From Tritrichomonas musculus (taxonomy: Eukaryota; Parabasalia; Tritrichomonadida; Tritrichomonadidae), in assembly GCA_039105265.1 (NCBI GenBank), contig JAPFFF010000021.1, positions 1,488,001 to 1,552,000 on the forward strand: a DNA stretch of 64,000 bases. Reading direction: 5' to 3'. Shown here piece by piece: positions 50,045-61,317 of this stretch. Under the pieces are notes generated by a model that made no database searches, was not told the DNA's origin, and saw nothing but the letters and a program-made list of their open reading frames with translations. A program made the position numbers and the translations under genes. Position 1 is the stretch's first letter. Every line of letters starts with the position of its first letter.

Positions 50045-53000
50045 ATGATAAAGAACTATTTAAAATTCAAAACACTTTCAGATAAACAAAATATTGAAAT
50101 GAAAAATCAACAATTTAACATTCCTGTTAATAAAATGCATTTCACTCAAATAATTGATGATAACGACAACATTGATGATATTCAACTTGATCTGGAAAAA
50201 AGCAAATATTTTGTAATTGATAAGAAAATTCTAGATTTTATAGAATATTTTATCATTTGTTTTAAAGATCAATTAATAATAATTGAAAAATCAAAAAAAT
50301 TACAGTTGAAAAACCTTTTTTCTTTTATCACAAAAGAACATATATTTTATTTTTTATCAGAATCTTATGAAGATTTTTGCAAAATTATTCCAAATATATC
50401 GGACGATTCAAATCATTTTCCTTTTCTCTCAATTGAAATAGATAGTTTCAAACCAAACATTAATTTATCAACCAAATATAGAGCACTGATGCCAATTTGG
50501 TCAACAATTAATACGTGCTTATCAGCATATTTTATCATAAAAAGTTATTATAAATGCAAAGTTGATCGAGTCAATGATTTTATATCAAATATTGAAAATT
50601 TCGTTTGTATTGAAGAGAAAGAATTTGATATAAGTGAGTTTATATCACTCAGATCAATTGGATCTGGATCAAACACTACGATTTATCTATATTACCATAT
50701 TAAAACAGAGCAATTATTCGCTGTTAAAGCCAGAACAATTCGAAATGACAAATATTTAAATAGAGAAATCAATCATTATAGACGTATTCGTCATCCACTG
50801 TTTGGAAGATATTATGGAACTATAAAAAAAAGTGATACAATATATCTTGTTCTTGAATATATTGATGGACCGACTTTTTTAAGTGTAAATGGCCTTGATT
50901 TAAATCAAAAAATGAAAACCATTTATGAAATGCTAAATGCATTTGATTATCTCCATAAAAATGATTTCATTTATCGTGATTTGAAGCCAAATAATGTCAT
51001 TCTTAATGAAAATAATAGAATTGTTCTCATCGATTTTGATGGAATGATTAATGAAAGAGATACTAATTCAGAATACACCAAAGATTTTAATCCAAAATTC
51101 TCAGCACCAGAACTCAGCAAAGAAGATCCAACTGTAAAATGCGATATATATTCAATTGGAAAAATGATTTATTTCATTTTGGTTGGTTTACCTTCGGAAT
51201 CAAACGATGAATTATTTATGACAAATTTTCCTGATTTATATTCATTATTTATATCTTGCATTTCAGAAAATCCAAGTGAAAGACCAACGATAACAGAATT
51301 AATTCAGAAATTCACTCAAGCGATTTCTCAAATTCAAAATAATGATAAATTAACTGGAATTAATCAGAAAATTTTAAAGACAGAGTTTGAGAAAGAACAA
51401 TTATTAATTCAACAAATAAATGACATCACAACAAATTTTAAATTTGATTTAAATATTCCAAATAACTTGTATAATCTCGGCCAAATGTATTATGATGGAA
51501 AATATGTTAAAAAAGATACCAATAAAGCGATTCATTACTTAACACTTGCTGCAAATAAAAATGATCCAAATTCACAGCACATGCTTGGTCGACTTTATAC
51601 TGAGGGCGAAAATGTTGATCATGATATAAATAAAGCCATTTATTACTATACTCTTGCTGCCAATCAAAGTTTTCTCAAGTCTTTAAATAATCTTGGATTT
51701 ATGTATTATGTAGGCAAATATGTAAAAAAAGATATTAAAAAAGCGATACATTATTACACTCTTGCACTAGATCATAATTTACCAAGTGCACAAACATTTT
51801 TTGGAGTTTTATACACTGAAGGAAAATATGTCAAGCAAGATATTACAAAAGGAATACAATATTTAATTAAAGCAGCTGACCAAAATGAGCTAAATGCTCA
51901 ACATAATCTTGGCATTATTTATTACGAGGGAAAACTTGTACCCAGAAATATTAATAAAGCAATTTATTATTATACTCTGTCTGCTAATCAAAATGATAAT
52001 AATGCCCAATATACTCTAGGAACCATTTATTATGAAGGAAAATTTATAAAACAAGACATTAATAAGGCAATTCATTATTTGACACTTGCAGCTGATCAAA
52101 ATAATTCAAAAGCTCAATATCTTCTTGGCGATATTTATCGAGAAAATAGATTTATAGCTCAAGATATTAATAAATCAATATATTACTATACTCTTGCAGC
52201 TGAACAAAATGATTATAATGCTCAGAGTATTCTTGGAAATATTTTTTATCTTGGGATTGGTGTCGATCGAGATATTCCAAAGGCAATAGATTATTATACT
52301 TTAGCAGCCTATCAAAATGAACCTGTTTCATTAAATAATCTTGGTATTATTTATTCGGAAGGAAGAGATATGAAAAGAGATATGAATAGAGCAATTCATT
52401 GTTTTACTCTTTCTGCAAGCCAAAATTACCCAATGGCTTTATATCATCTAGGTAAAATTTATTATGATGGCAAATCAATAGAGCAAGATATATATAAAGC
52501 AATTAATTATTTAACATTAGCTGCAAATCAAAATGAACCACATTCACAAAATATATTAGGGATTATTTATTCAGATGGGAAATATATTGAAAAAGATATA
52601 AATAAAGCAATTCATTATTGGGAATTGGCAGCTAATCAAAATTTTGCTGATGCTCAATTTAATTTGGCACTCCTTTATCTTGAAGGAGAATATGTACAAA
52701 AAGATATTAATAAAGCAATTCATTATTTTACTCTTTTAGCCAAACAAAATAATCCAGAGGCGCAAAATAATTTAGGTAATATTTATTATGAAGGAAAGGA
52801 AGTTAATAGAGACATCAACAAGGCCATAAAATTTTATACTCTTGCAGCCAAACAAAATTTAGCAAGTGCACAACTGAATCTTGCCAATATTTATTACGAA
52901 GGAAAATATGTGAAGCATGATATTCCAAAAGCAATTCAATTTTATGCACTTGCAGCTGCTCAAAACAAACCAAGTGCTCAAAATATTCTAGGTTTAATCA

Positions 53001-54073
53001 ATTTAGATGATAAAAACAACAATAAAAATATTAATGAAGGTATTGAATATTTAATGCTTGCTGCTAATCAAAACTATTCTATATCACAAAATCATTTAGG
53101 AACTTTTTTTTATTATGGAAAATATGTTAATCAAGATATCAACAAAGGAATAAATTACTTAATACTAGCATCTAATCAGAATAATTTAGATGCACAGTTT
53201 AATCTTGGTGTAATTTATTATAAAGGAAAATATATTAATCGAGATATCAAAAAAGCAATCCATTATTTTACACTTGCATCAAATCAAAATGATCGAGTAG
53301 CACAATATAAACTTGCTCTAATTTATTTCAAAGGAAAATATATTGAGCAAAACATCAAATTATCTTTATATTATTTGAATTTATCTTCTAAAAATGAATT
53401 TCGTCCAGCTCAATTATTCCTTGCCGATCTTTATCTAGAAGGAAGATTTGTTGAACGGGATGTTGAAAAATCTTATTATTTATATATTGAAGCTTCAGTT
53501 GTAACTACAAATTATGCAAAGATAAATCTTGGTGTAATTCTTAAAAATGGATTTGATTGTATTGAAAAAAATGTTATTAAAGCCAAAGAATTCTTTAAAG
53601 AAAACGATGATCCTGTTTCATTGTACAATTTAGCAAATTTAATTTTAAATGAAAATGAAGATAACATTAAAGAATCAATTAATTTTTTGAATAAATCGTT
53701 TTCGTTAGGCTTTCTTCCTTCTATTGTATTGATATATTTATTATTAATAAGACATTTCCGAACACAAGATTTTGAAATAATACGAAGTAAAGTATCAGAA
53801 CTTTCCAATGTTTTAAAAGACCTTTCAAAAACAATTGAAGAAAATTATGCAATTTTTTCAAAGCTTATTTCTGCATCAATTTCACTGGATTATCTTTATC
53901 AGCAATACAGAAATGCAAATTTTATATATATTCGACGTTCCCTCTTTTCTTTGGAAAATCTTATTTGCCAAGATAAAACAAAGGAAATATTTTTTAAAGA
54001 AAAAAAAATAGCAAATCAAAATGAAGAATTTTACAAAGGATTCGGAAAAGATTTAATGAAACTAATACAATAA
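50045..54073 (+). CDS. Kinase-fold protein with about 20 Sel1 repeats
   Basis: This is a 1,342-residue protein. Residues 1-195 are a helical region shared by no other gene here. Residues about 200-440 form a kinase domain (IGSGSNTTI, AVKA, YRDLKPNN, then DFDG instead of DFG, and SAPELS). From about 475 to 1260 there are some 19 well-formed 36-residue Sel1 repeats (LGxIYYEGKYVxxDINKAIHYxTLAANQN) and two poor ones, giving a 108-bp period in the DNA. Sel1 arrays form superhelical protein-binding scaffolds. The metal-binding Asp of DFG is kept, so activity is possible. The start could also be the next ATG at 50099. Confidence 0.9.
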   Translation: MIKNYLKFKTLSDKQNIEMKNQQFNIPVNKMHFTQIIDDNDNIDDIQLDLEKSKYFVIDKKILDFIEYFIICFKDQLIIIEKSKKLQLKNLFSFITKEHIFYFLSESYEDFCKIIPNISDDSNHFPFLSIEIDSFKPNINLSTKYRALMPIWSTINTCLSAYFIIKSYYKCKVDRVNDFISNIENFVCIEEKEFDISEFISLRSIGSGSNTTIYLYYHIKTEQLFAVKARTIRNDKYLNREINHYRRIRHPLFGRYYGTIKKSDTIYLVLEYIDGPTFLSVNGLDLNQKMKTIYEMLNAFDYLHKNDFIYRDLKPNNVILNENNRIVLIDFDGMINERDTNSEYTKDFNPKFSAPELSKEDPTVKCDIYSIGKMIYFILVGLPSESNDELFMTNFPDLYSLFISCISENPSERPTITELIQKFTQAISQIQNNDKLTGINQKILKTEFEKEQLLIQQINDITTNFKFDLNIPNNLYNLGQMYYDGKYVKKDTNKAIHYLTLAANKNDPNSQHMLGRLYTEGENVDHDINKAIYYYTLAANQSFLKSLNNLGFMYYVGKYVKKDIKKAIHYYTLALDHNLPSAQTFFGVLYTEGKYVKQDITKGIQYLIKAADQNELNAQHNLGIIYYEGKLVPRNINKAIYYYTLSANQNDNNAQYTLGTIYYEGKFIKQDINKAIHYLTLAADQNNSKAQYLLGDIYRENRFIAQDINKSIYYYTLAAEQNDYNAQSILGNIFYLGIGVDRDIPKAIDYYTLAAYQNEPVSLNNLGIIYSEGRDMKRDMNRAIHCFTLSASQNYPMALYHLGKIYYDGKSIEQDIYKAINYLTLAANQNEPHSQNILGIIYSDGKYIEKDINKAIHYWELAANQNFADAQFNLALLYLEGEYVQKDINKAIHYFTLLAKQNNPEAQNNLGNIYYEGKEVNRDINKAIKFYTLAAKQNLASAQLNLANIYYEGKYVKHDIPKAIQFYALAAAQNKPSAQNILGLINLDDKNNNKNINEGIEYLMLAANQNYSISQNHLGTFFYYGKYVNQDINKGINYLILASNQNNLDAQFNLGVIYYKGKYINRDIKKAIHYFTLASNQNDRVAQYKLALIYFKGKYIEQNIKLSLYYLNLSSKNEFRPAQLFLADLYLEGRFVERDVEKSYYLYIEASVVTTNYAKINLGVILKNGFDCIEKNVIKAKEFFKENDDPVSLYNLANLILNENEDNIKESINFLNKSFSLGFLPSIVLIYLLLIRHFRTQDFEIIRSKVSELSNVLKDLSKTIEENYAIFSKLISASISLDYLYQQYRNANFIYIRRSLFSLENLICQDKTKEIFFKEKKIANQNEEFYKGFGKDLMKLIQ

Positions 54074-55402
54074 GTCTTCAAAATTCTTTCAGGTTAAAAT
54101 TACAAGTATTTCATTCATGCTTCCTGTTTATCCATAAAAAACTTATCATTTGAAACATTTAACAAGAATGGTATCTTCCTTTTACAAAAAGTATCGCATT
54201 TCAATAATAATAAATTCGAATGATTCATCATTGCATTAATAAATTTAAAACATTTATTTCTTTTTTATTCTTACTTTTTTATAAAGAAATTATTGAACTA
54301 GGTATTGATCTTAATGGATAAAAGAATCATTATCTATCGTTAGATGAGTTTATTAAGCATTTGAATTATATAATAAAAGGAGAAAAAAACAAAAAAATTC
54401 CAAAAGATGTTATCAAAGTTGCTTATTCTGTGTTCCAGAGCTATTTTCATTTACAAAATTTTTGTAGGACAAAAAGAAATAAAACCAAAATATTTGATAA
54501 GTTTTCAGAAATTAAAATTGTTATTAAATGGAATGATAAAAATAATTTAAAAAAACAATTTTTGAGATAATTATAGTAGAGTCGGTTTGGGACGAGAACG
54601 TCGGTTTGGAAAGGAGAACACTTAACTTTTTTAAAAATAAAATTAAAAATAATCGTTTTCATATTTATTTTCGCTTATTTCTTCATGAATAAACATTTTT
54701 AGATCATCATACTTTATAAATATTATTTATATTTAATATTATATTCATATAACTAGTTAATTCATAAATAGCTCAAAATATGTTAATTATATCTGATGTT
54801 GAAAAATACAAATTCATAAAAAAAAACATAATAATAAACTTCATTACATGATGTATATTGATATATTTTAATTATAATTAATTCATTACTACTCAATGCA
54901 ATTTTATTCGTGCTTTTATAACGATTTCAAAATCATCGATTTCTTGAAGAATATCAAATTCTTAACCTTTATTTTGTTTTGTCATATAAGAAACAAAATG
55001 TAGAAAATAATACTGCACTAAGATTATTAATTTTTTGTTTGGCTGTGTTTTTTTGAATATTTTATATTTTTGGCGGGATTTTAAAAAAAATGGTGTTAAA
55101 ATCAAGAAAAATAAGATTATATGGAAATTATATTAAAATATTGATATATTGTCAAATATTGATGATGAATCAAAATTGGTTTGATCTCTTTTGCATTCGT
55201 TTTAATGAAAAAGAGCTTTTCTAAAAAAATGAAAAAGAGATTTTGCTTATAAGCAAACACAAGCATTATTTCATCTGTAATCCCTAAATAGCCACAAATA
55301 TCTGTTTAAAATCATAATTATACGTTGTTTGCGTGCAAATACCTCGAAAATATGCGAAAAAAATTACCAAAAAAAAATCCTTATGCTATTTCAATTTTAC
55401 CA
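54074..55402. other. Gene-poor AT-rich stretch with a short tandem repeat
   Basis: A frame of 69 codons (54361-54570) is lysine/asparagine-rich and not recognised; I do not call it a gene. Near 54578-54620 an imperfect 20-bp tandem repeat GTCGGTTTGGGACGAGAAC / GTCGGTTTGGAAAGGAGAAC stands out as GC-richer. Nothing else is supported. Confidence 0.5.
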
Positions 55403-56072
55403 GAGGTGCGAGGGCTGAGGACATATTTCAGATTTTTTTAATATTTTTAAAATAAATATATATTTAAGCTTAAAATAAAATTACAAAATATTAATGGATT
55501 ATTTTTGGATGGGAATAAAATATGAATGTTTTAAAAAATTGAGAAAAAGTTAATTCAAAATAAAATAAAAATTCAATTTATTTTTGGTCATATTATTTTT
55601 ATAACTTTAGAATTATCTCATTTTATTTTTGGCCAAAAATTTAGGCGTCAAATTTTAACCTAATATTTTATATATGTATAAAATATAAATGAATATGTTA
55701 AAACTCTTATATTATTGATGTATGACGATATTTTCCATTTTAATAGCATTTCTTTTCATTTTCTGCTCTGCACAATAACTTGTTTATTAAATTTATAAGT
55801 AAAGACTATTAACCATTTATTGTTATAATTATTTTTATGATTAATAAATTGATTCATAAATCATGCCTTTGTTAAATTGATTTTTTTATGATTTTTGATG
55901 GCGTAAAAAACTTTTGTTTTTAATATTTTGTGATGATGAATGATTATATTTTATAAATAATACTTATATATATAAATAATTTTGAAATTGTTTTTGAAAA
56001 ATATTTTTTATTTATGGAGATAAATATAAATTAAATTATAAAAAATACGTTATTTTAGCTCTCGCACCTCTA
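55403..56072. mobile_element. Short hAT-like MITE (670 bp)
   Basis: The inverted ends are (CA)GAGGTGCGAGGGCT near 55401 and the complement of TAGAGGTGCGAGAGCTA ending at 56072. The 8-bp sequence TTTTACCA is present on both sides (55395-55402 and 56073-56080). The GAGGTGCG core is typical of hAT ends. Between the ends there is only A/T-rich sequence without a gene. Confidence 0.75.
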
Positions 56073-56158
56073 TTTTACCATCATTTATACTATTTGCATA
56101 TAATAAACCATTTAAATCTTTTTATTTTTATGTTTTTATGCATTTTTGTTATTTTTAA

Positions 56159-58417
56159 GGGTTAGGGTCAAACTGGAAAAAAAATATTTTTTATTAGCTG
56201 AAAATTATAAAAATAATTAAATATTATATTTTTTGACTAAATATATAAAAAAAGCATATACCGTATACAAAATAACTTCATAACGCCTAGAATAACTACT
56301 GAACACTTCTGACTTTTTGAAAAGCAGTTCAGAATTGGTTGAATAGTATTATTCAAAAAGCCAATAGTGTTATTATATTAGACTATACTATTTGGTCTTA
56401 TATATATTATAGTAGAGGCATTCGGATGAAACTTTTTGAGATAATTTCTAGCGGTTTTCATTATTTGCAAAGCCAAACATAAAGAAAAAGAGTACTCAAA
56501 CCAATCAAATAAAGCAATTTTCAATCGCGCATTTACATCAAATGACTTCAGTGGGCAATTATATTGCATCGTTCTCAAAATCATTTTCAAACTGCTTCAA
56601 AATTCAAATCGAACGAAGAAAAATATTCACCGAAAAACAAATAAAACTGGATCAAGATTCATCAAAAAGCGAATAGGCATTAGCTGAGCGTAAGATAAGC
56701 TCTTCAATTGGAGATTACCTCTCTTTTAATAGTGAATGATCTTTGAACATAACTAAATCCCAAAACAATGTGAAGAATTTTGTCGAATTAAGGCTTTTCT
56801 AGTTCAAACTTGTTACTTTTTCTCTTTTTTTTTTTTTTTTTTTCTTATAATCTTTTTTTAATACTAAATTTTTAAATTATTACCTATTTTATTTCTTTTT
56901 TGTTTATTTTACAGCTAATTTTTATCGTAATGGAACTAAATTTACTACAATAAGGAAAAAACAGAAAAAAATATAACCATTTTTTGTAAAAAACGTAAAT
57001 AATTGAAAAAATATTGTAACACAATTTTTGAATAGTAAATATTTATTTCAAATAAATAAATAAATAAAATGATTTTAATATAAAAAACTGAGATATAACA
57101 ATATTTTAAAAACATTGAAATTGAAAGGTAAAATATTTAGCCATTACAATAAGCTTATTGTATTAAAATTTGATTATTTATTTGGCAGCTTAAGGCTAAA
57201 ATAATCTGCCTTATAATAGGTCAATATAAACGGTTATGTAAAATTAAAAAAAAAAATCGAATAAGTATTCAATTTTAATTGACCATAGGGAAGGCCAAAA
57301 AAAGCGGTATACGAAAAAATCGACGGTTTTTAGTATAAGAAACCGTTTTTATTCACCATATTGAAGGCCAAAAAAAAAGCGGTATACGAAAAAATTGAAA
57401 GGTTTTCGTATAAAAATTCATTCAATTTTGAGCTTTTTTGAGATTTTTTTAATCGTTAGACGATAATATTTAACTGAAATTTTATAGATCGTGATTTATA
57501 TATTTTTCAATTATTTATGATCGAAAAAAATATTTTCTAAACGTTAAAATTTAATTAAAAAAGTTACTTTTAAACGATTAAAAAATTATTAAAAAAATTA
57601 GCAAAAAACTATGTTTTTTAAAAGTATTTTTCATTTTCCACGATAAGACAAACTATAATTGAGAGGTCTGTTTCGTTTAAATTTATGCTGTAGTTTATTT
57701 TATTATTTTGATATCTTTTTTTCACTTTTGTTTTTTGTGAAAAGAGAATCAAGATTCAAAATGTTTATCCATTTTGAAATTTTGAGATATATTGAAAATC
57801 TTTTCTAAGACTCTTGAAAAAGTTGTTAAAAATTCAATGGTCTTTAGAAAAAGAATTTGTAATGTTCATAAAATTTGAATATATCTCTCAATAGCGTTCA
57901 GTAGTTATTCTGAGTGTTATGAAGAATTTTGAGATACGGTATCAAAAAATTGTACAAATTCAATGGGAATTCCTCTCAATTTTAAAAAACCGCTTACAAT
58001 AAAGAATTTGTTTTCAATATCTACTTAATTTTTTGGAATCTATTTTATAAAATATAACAATATTTAAAATAATTAAAACAATGCATATGCATAAATACAA
58101 AATTATGATAATTATACTTCAAATATAAAAAAGATATTTGCTGCAAAGAAAAAAATTCAAAAAATGCTTCTGTTATGATCTTTTTCAATTGCTTTCAAAA
58201 ATAATTATACATAAAATACAACGAGATATCTTATATTGATCTAGTTTAACTTCATTTTTAAAATCATTGAAAAAGTTTTAAAAAGTATTGAAAAAGTGGA
58301 TTTTAAATGAAGCACAACTCTGTGTAGAAGCAAAATTAACATCTACAACCTATATAATTTTGAATCTATATATTGTGAAGTTTAATGTAACAGAAAGCTT
58401 TTTTTTGACCCTCACCC
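56159..58417. mobile_element. Decayed inverted-repeat element, TTAA- or TA-flanked
   Basis: The ends GGGTTAGGGTCAAA (56159) and the complement of GGGTGAGGGTCAAA (ending 58417) are inverted. TTAA stands at both sides (56155-56158 and 58418-58421); this could be a piggyBac-type TTAA or a TA duplication. Inside lies a second inverted pair of about 55 bp (ATACCGTATACAAAATAACT near 56264 and its relative near 57945), which may belong to another element. A 70-codon reverse frame (56378-56590) might be a transposase scrap. I see no intact gene. Confidence 0.5.
57283..57416 (+). repeat. Two imperfect tandem copies of a 75-bp unit
   Basis: The unit contains GAAGGCCAAAAAAAGCGGTA followed by TACGAAAAAAT and a GGTTTT(C/A)GTATA end. 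It occurs near 57290 and again near 57364, with a diverged stretch between. It lies in the middle of the element at 56159-58417. Confidence 0.6.
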
Positions 58418-59414
58418 TTAATTTTTTTTTATAAAGTAACGATAATTCTATTTTCCTGTGTTTAGTTTTAATTAAATATAATATTCTCTCAAATAATAAT
58501 TAAAATTTTACAAAAAAGCATCATTCAATAAAATTTTTGGAGATTTGAAAAAAAATGAAATAATCAAATTAATTATTAAGTTTGAGAATTAAAAAACGGA
58601 TACATATTGATAATAATAGCATAAGAATTTTTGAATAATTTTTCTTTTTTTATAATTTGAGAATATTATGCTTATCAAATCAAATATTAGTAGAATTGCT
58701 TAATGTTTTATACAATTATACATGATATTAAGTGAGATTTATAATTTATAATAAAGTTAAATTCCCACATTGGAAGATAGAAATTAAAATCAAATAGTTT
58801 TTCTAAAAAATGGATTAGAAAGCATTGCAAAAAAATCTTAAGTAGGTATAATGAAGAAATAAATATTTACTTTTGTCTAATTCAAAAATTTTCTTGTGAA
58901 ATTTAATTCAATAATGTCAATTTCTTTAAATAGACTCCAAACTTATATAACAAATAATATATAAAATAAACATTCAAAAATTTAAAGAAGTTTTTTTTTA
59001 TTATATTTGTGATTTTGCCATCAGAAAAAAAAATTGAGATATACCAAATCTGACGAGTTCATTATATAAATCACCCAATATTAAATATAATGATATGACA
59101 ATAAACAAAATTGGAATATTTTCAAAAAAGATATTAGCGATTGAAAATTGGTGATATTTAAAAGTATCTGAATTGAATTAATCTGTTATCATTTTGCTAT
59201 AGAGCATATGCTAACTAAGAAAAAAGTCATTAGCCAAAATCAGTTATATCTATCACATATGGAGAAAAATGAAATTCTTAGATTTCGAGTAAATTATAAA
59301 CGGACAAAAAATATAACCATTTTTACGAAATAATCAAAATTGAATGCTTTTTATATAAATAAACTAATATCATTCAAAAAATAATTTTTTTTCTTTTTAA
59401 AATTTCTGAGAATT
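58418..59414. other. AT-rich stretch, nothing recognised
   Basis: This is about 1 kb of A/T-rich sequence with no open frame above 60 codons, no inverted ends and no tRNA. Confidence 0.5.
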
Positions 59415-59849
59415 TCAATTAAAAAAATAAAAATGGCGCAAATCTGCAACGTTGATATTACTACGGGTATATTTCTTGGTTGCTGACCAATTGATATCTG
59501 CAAGTGATCTTCTTTCTTGATATAAAATGTCTTTCAGTGAGCCGTTTTTTATATATTCTGTAATGATCGATGGCGATAATATATCTCGATTTAAAAAAGA
59601 TTGGAAATTAACTCCTTTGAATTCAACTATCGCTGGATGCTTAAGTTTACCAAGGATTGTTGATTCTCGCATGAACTTCATTTGATCATAACCATTGAAA
59701 TTTCCACGCTTTTTAATAATTTTAGCTGCATACTGCTTATTTTCTTTGATACTTGTTGCTAAATATACAGTACCATATGTTCCTTCTCCAATTTGGGTAT
59801 CTTGGAGTTTAAAATCATCTGTATCGAAGAATATATCTTTAAAATCCAT
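59415..59849 (-). pseudogene. Truncated protein kinase (small lobe only)
   Basis: From the ATG at 59849 the frame encodes a good kinase N-lobe: IGEGTYGTVY glycine loop, AAKIIKK with the ATP lysine, a helix-C glutamate in MRESTILGKLKHPAIVEF, and the hinge SIITEYIKNGSL. After NWSATKK, where family members continue into the HRD loop, the sequence turns unrelated and stops. It lacks all catalytic parts and is probably a gene fragment. It resembles the kinases at 35.6 and 44.9 kb but is more diverged. Confidence 0.8.
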
Positions 59850-59870
59850 TATGTAAAAAAAATATGGCAT

Positions 59871-61156
59871 ATTCAGAAATCAAATATTCTTTAAGTATTC
59901 AAAAATACGATTCAAGTAATCCATTATGTGAATCAATAAAAATTTATTATACATTGGAAATATGAATGATTATAAATTATTATATATATAATTATTAATT
60001 ATAATTTAGGTTTCAAAAAATTAAATAAGATATTGGAAATTTAAACTATGATTTTAATTTCAATAAAATGTTATTAATTTTATTGAATGATTACATACAA
60101 TAATTTGAGAAAATAAAAATCTATTATTATTATTATTAATTATAAATTAAAATAGCTCATACAATTATTTATGAATGCTTTATCAATATATTTTTATACC
60201 TTTGAATTATGGATGAGTTTTTAATTTTGAATGCATTTGGAGATTTATAATTATATATGTATTTATTTGTAAAAAATGTTTGTGTTTCATTTTATATTTA
60301 TTTTATCATATTTATATCATATATTTAATATAAATTCTATTTAAGAAATTGTTTTAATAAGATAAAAATAAATAATCCAAATTTTATACTCACAAAAAAT
60401 TTGAAGAGCTTTTATGTAAAAATTTGTGTAAACATAAATATCCTAAAATAGAAACATATTTAACCTAATTGGCTTGGTAAAACCTCATTATATTTTATAT
60501 TATAAGGCATATGTTGTTTAGATCTTGTAATATTATTCCAGTCTTTCCAGAAAATTCTAGATTTTTTGTGAGAACCAAAAAACGTGCTTATTCAAAAAAA
60601 TGAATATTAAAATAAAATAGACGTTTATTTGAGAGGATTTGATTTTCAAACATTTTTATCTTTTTTTAATGGCTATATCAAGTTTCTTTGCCTCGATAAA
60701 AAACCATTAATTTTATTATATAATAACATATCCGAAAATTATATTAAACGGTTAAGCCAATCTCTCCAGAAAAATCCCATTTTTTTTTAATCGTAAATTT
60801 ATTTTATAATATCTTCATAATTAGTGAAATAATAAGTGATATAATATACAAACTAGCATTCAAAAACAATAAAACATATGTTAACCTAATATAAATGCAC
60901 ATATATGATGGTATCATGCAGATATTCCATTTTGATGAGAAAAAATTAATTGGTCTATAAAGTTAAATATATATAATACATCATAAGTATGATATGAATA
61001 ATCAATGTTACCGATCAATATTTACTATATAAAAAGATAAAAATATTTCAAAAAACATTCCATACATTTTGGATGATTATTAATTGGTCACGATTCTCTC
61101 ACAATTTAACAAAAAAAAAAAAAAAAAAAAAAAAAATTCTTTTAAAATTGTGAGTT
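59871..61156. other. AT-rich stretch, nothing recognised
   Basis: A/T-rich sequence without a supported gene. A run of about 27 A lies near 61110-61135, just before the inverted repeat upstream of the CH-GBP gene. Confidence 0.5.
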
Positions 61157-61302
61157 CGGTTAGTGAAGTTATCCAATTGTTTTGTAAAAATTAACTTGTC
61201 GTAAATTTGGCCAAATTCCCTTAATGTTGATTTTATTATAGGAAAAAAATTGAATCAAAAGGAAACAGTTTTTACAAAACAATTAGATCATTTCACTAAC
61301 CG
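61157..61302. repeat. Inverted repeat directly upstream of the CH-GBP gene
   Basis: The arms 61157-61190 (CGGTTAGTGAAGTTATCCAA and onward) and 61269-61302 are inverted copies with about four mismatches in 34, separated by about 78 bp. The right arm ends 15 bp before the start codon. It may be a tiny MITE or a regulatory foldback; no target duplication is evident. Confidence 0.75.
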
Positions 61303-61305
61303 TTT

Positions 61306-61312
61306 TCATATT
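61306..61312 (+). promoter_or_regulatory. Candidate trichomonad initiator (Inr)
   Basis: TCATATT fits the known trichomonad Inr consensus TCA(+1)Y(T/A), with the A ten bases before the ATG at 61318. That spacing is typical of the very short 5' leaders of these organisms. Confidence 0.5.
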
Positions 61313-61317
61313 TTGAA

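Noticed and set aside
51460-53700. CRISPR-like array
   Set aside because: The 108-bp periodicity comes from coding Sel1 repeats in frame; there are no spacers.
54361-54570. 69-codon frame as a gene
   Set aside because: Low-complexity K/N/F-rich, no motif and no clear start signal.
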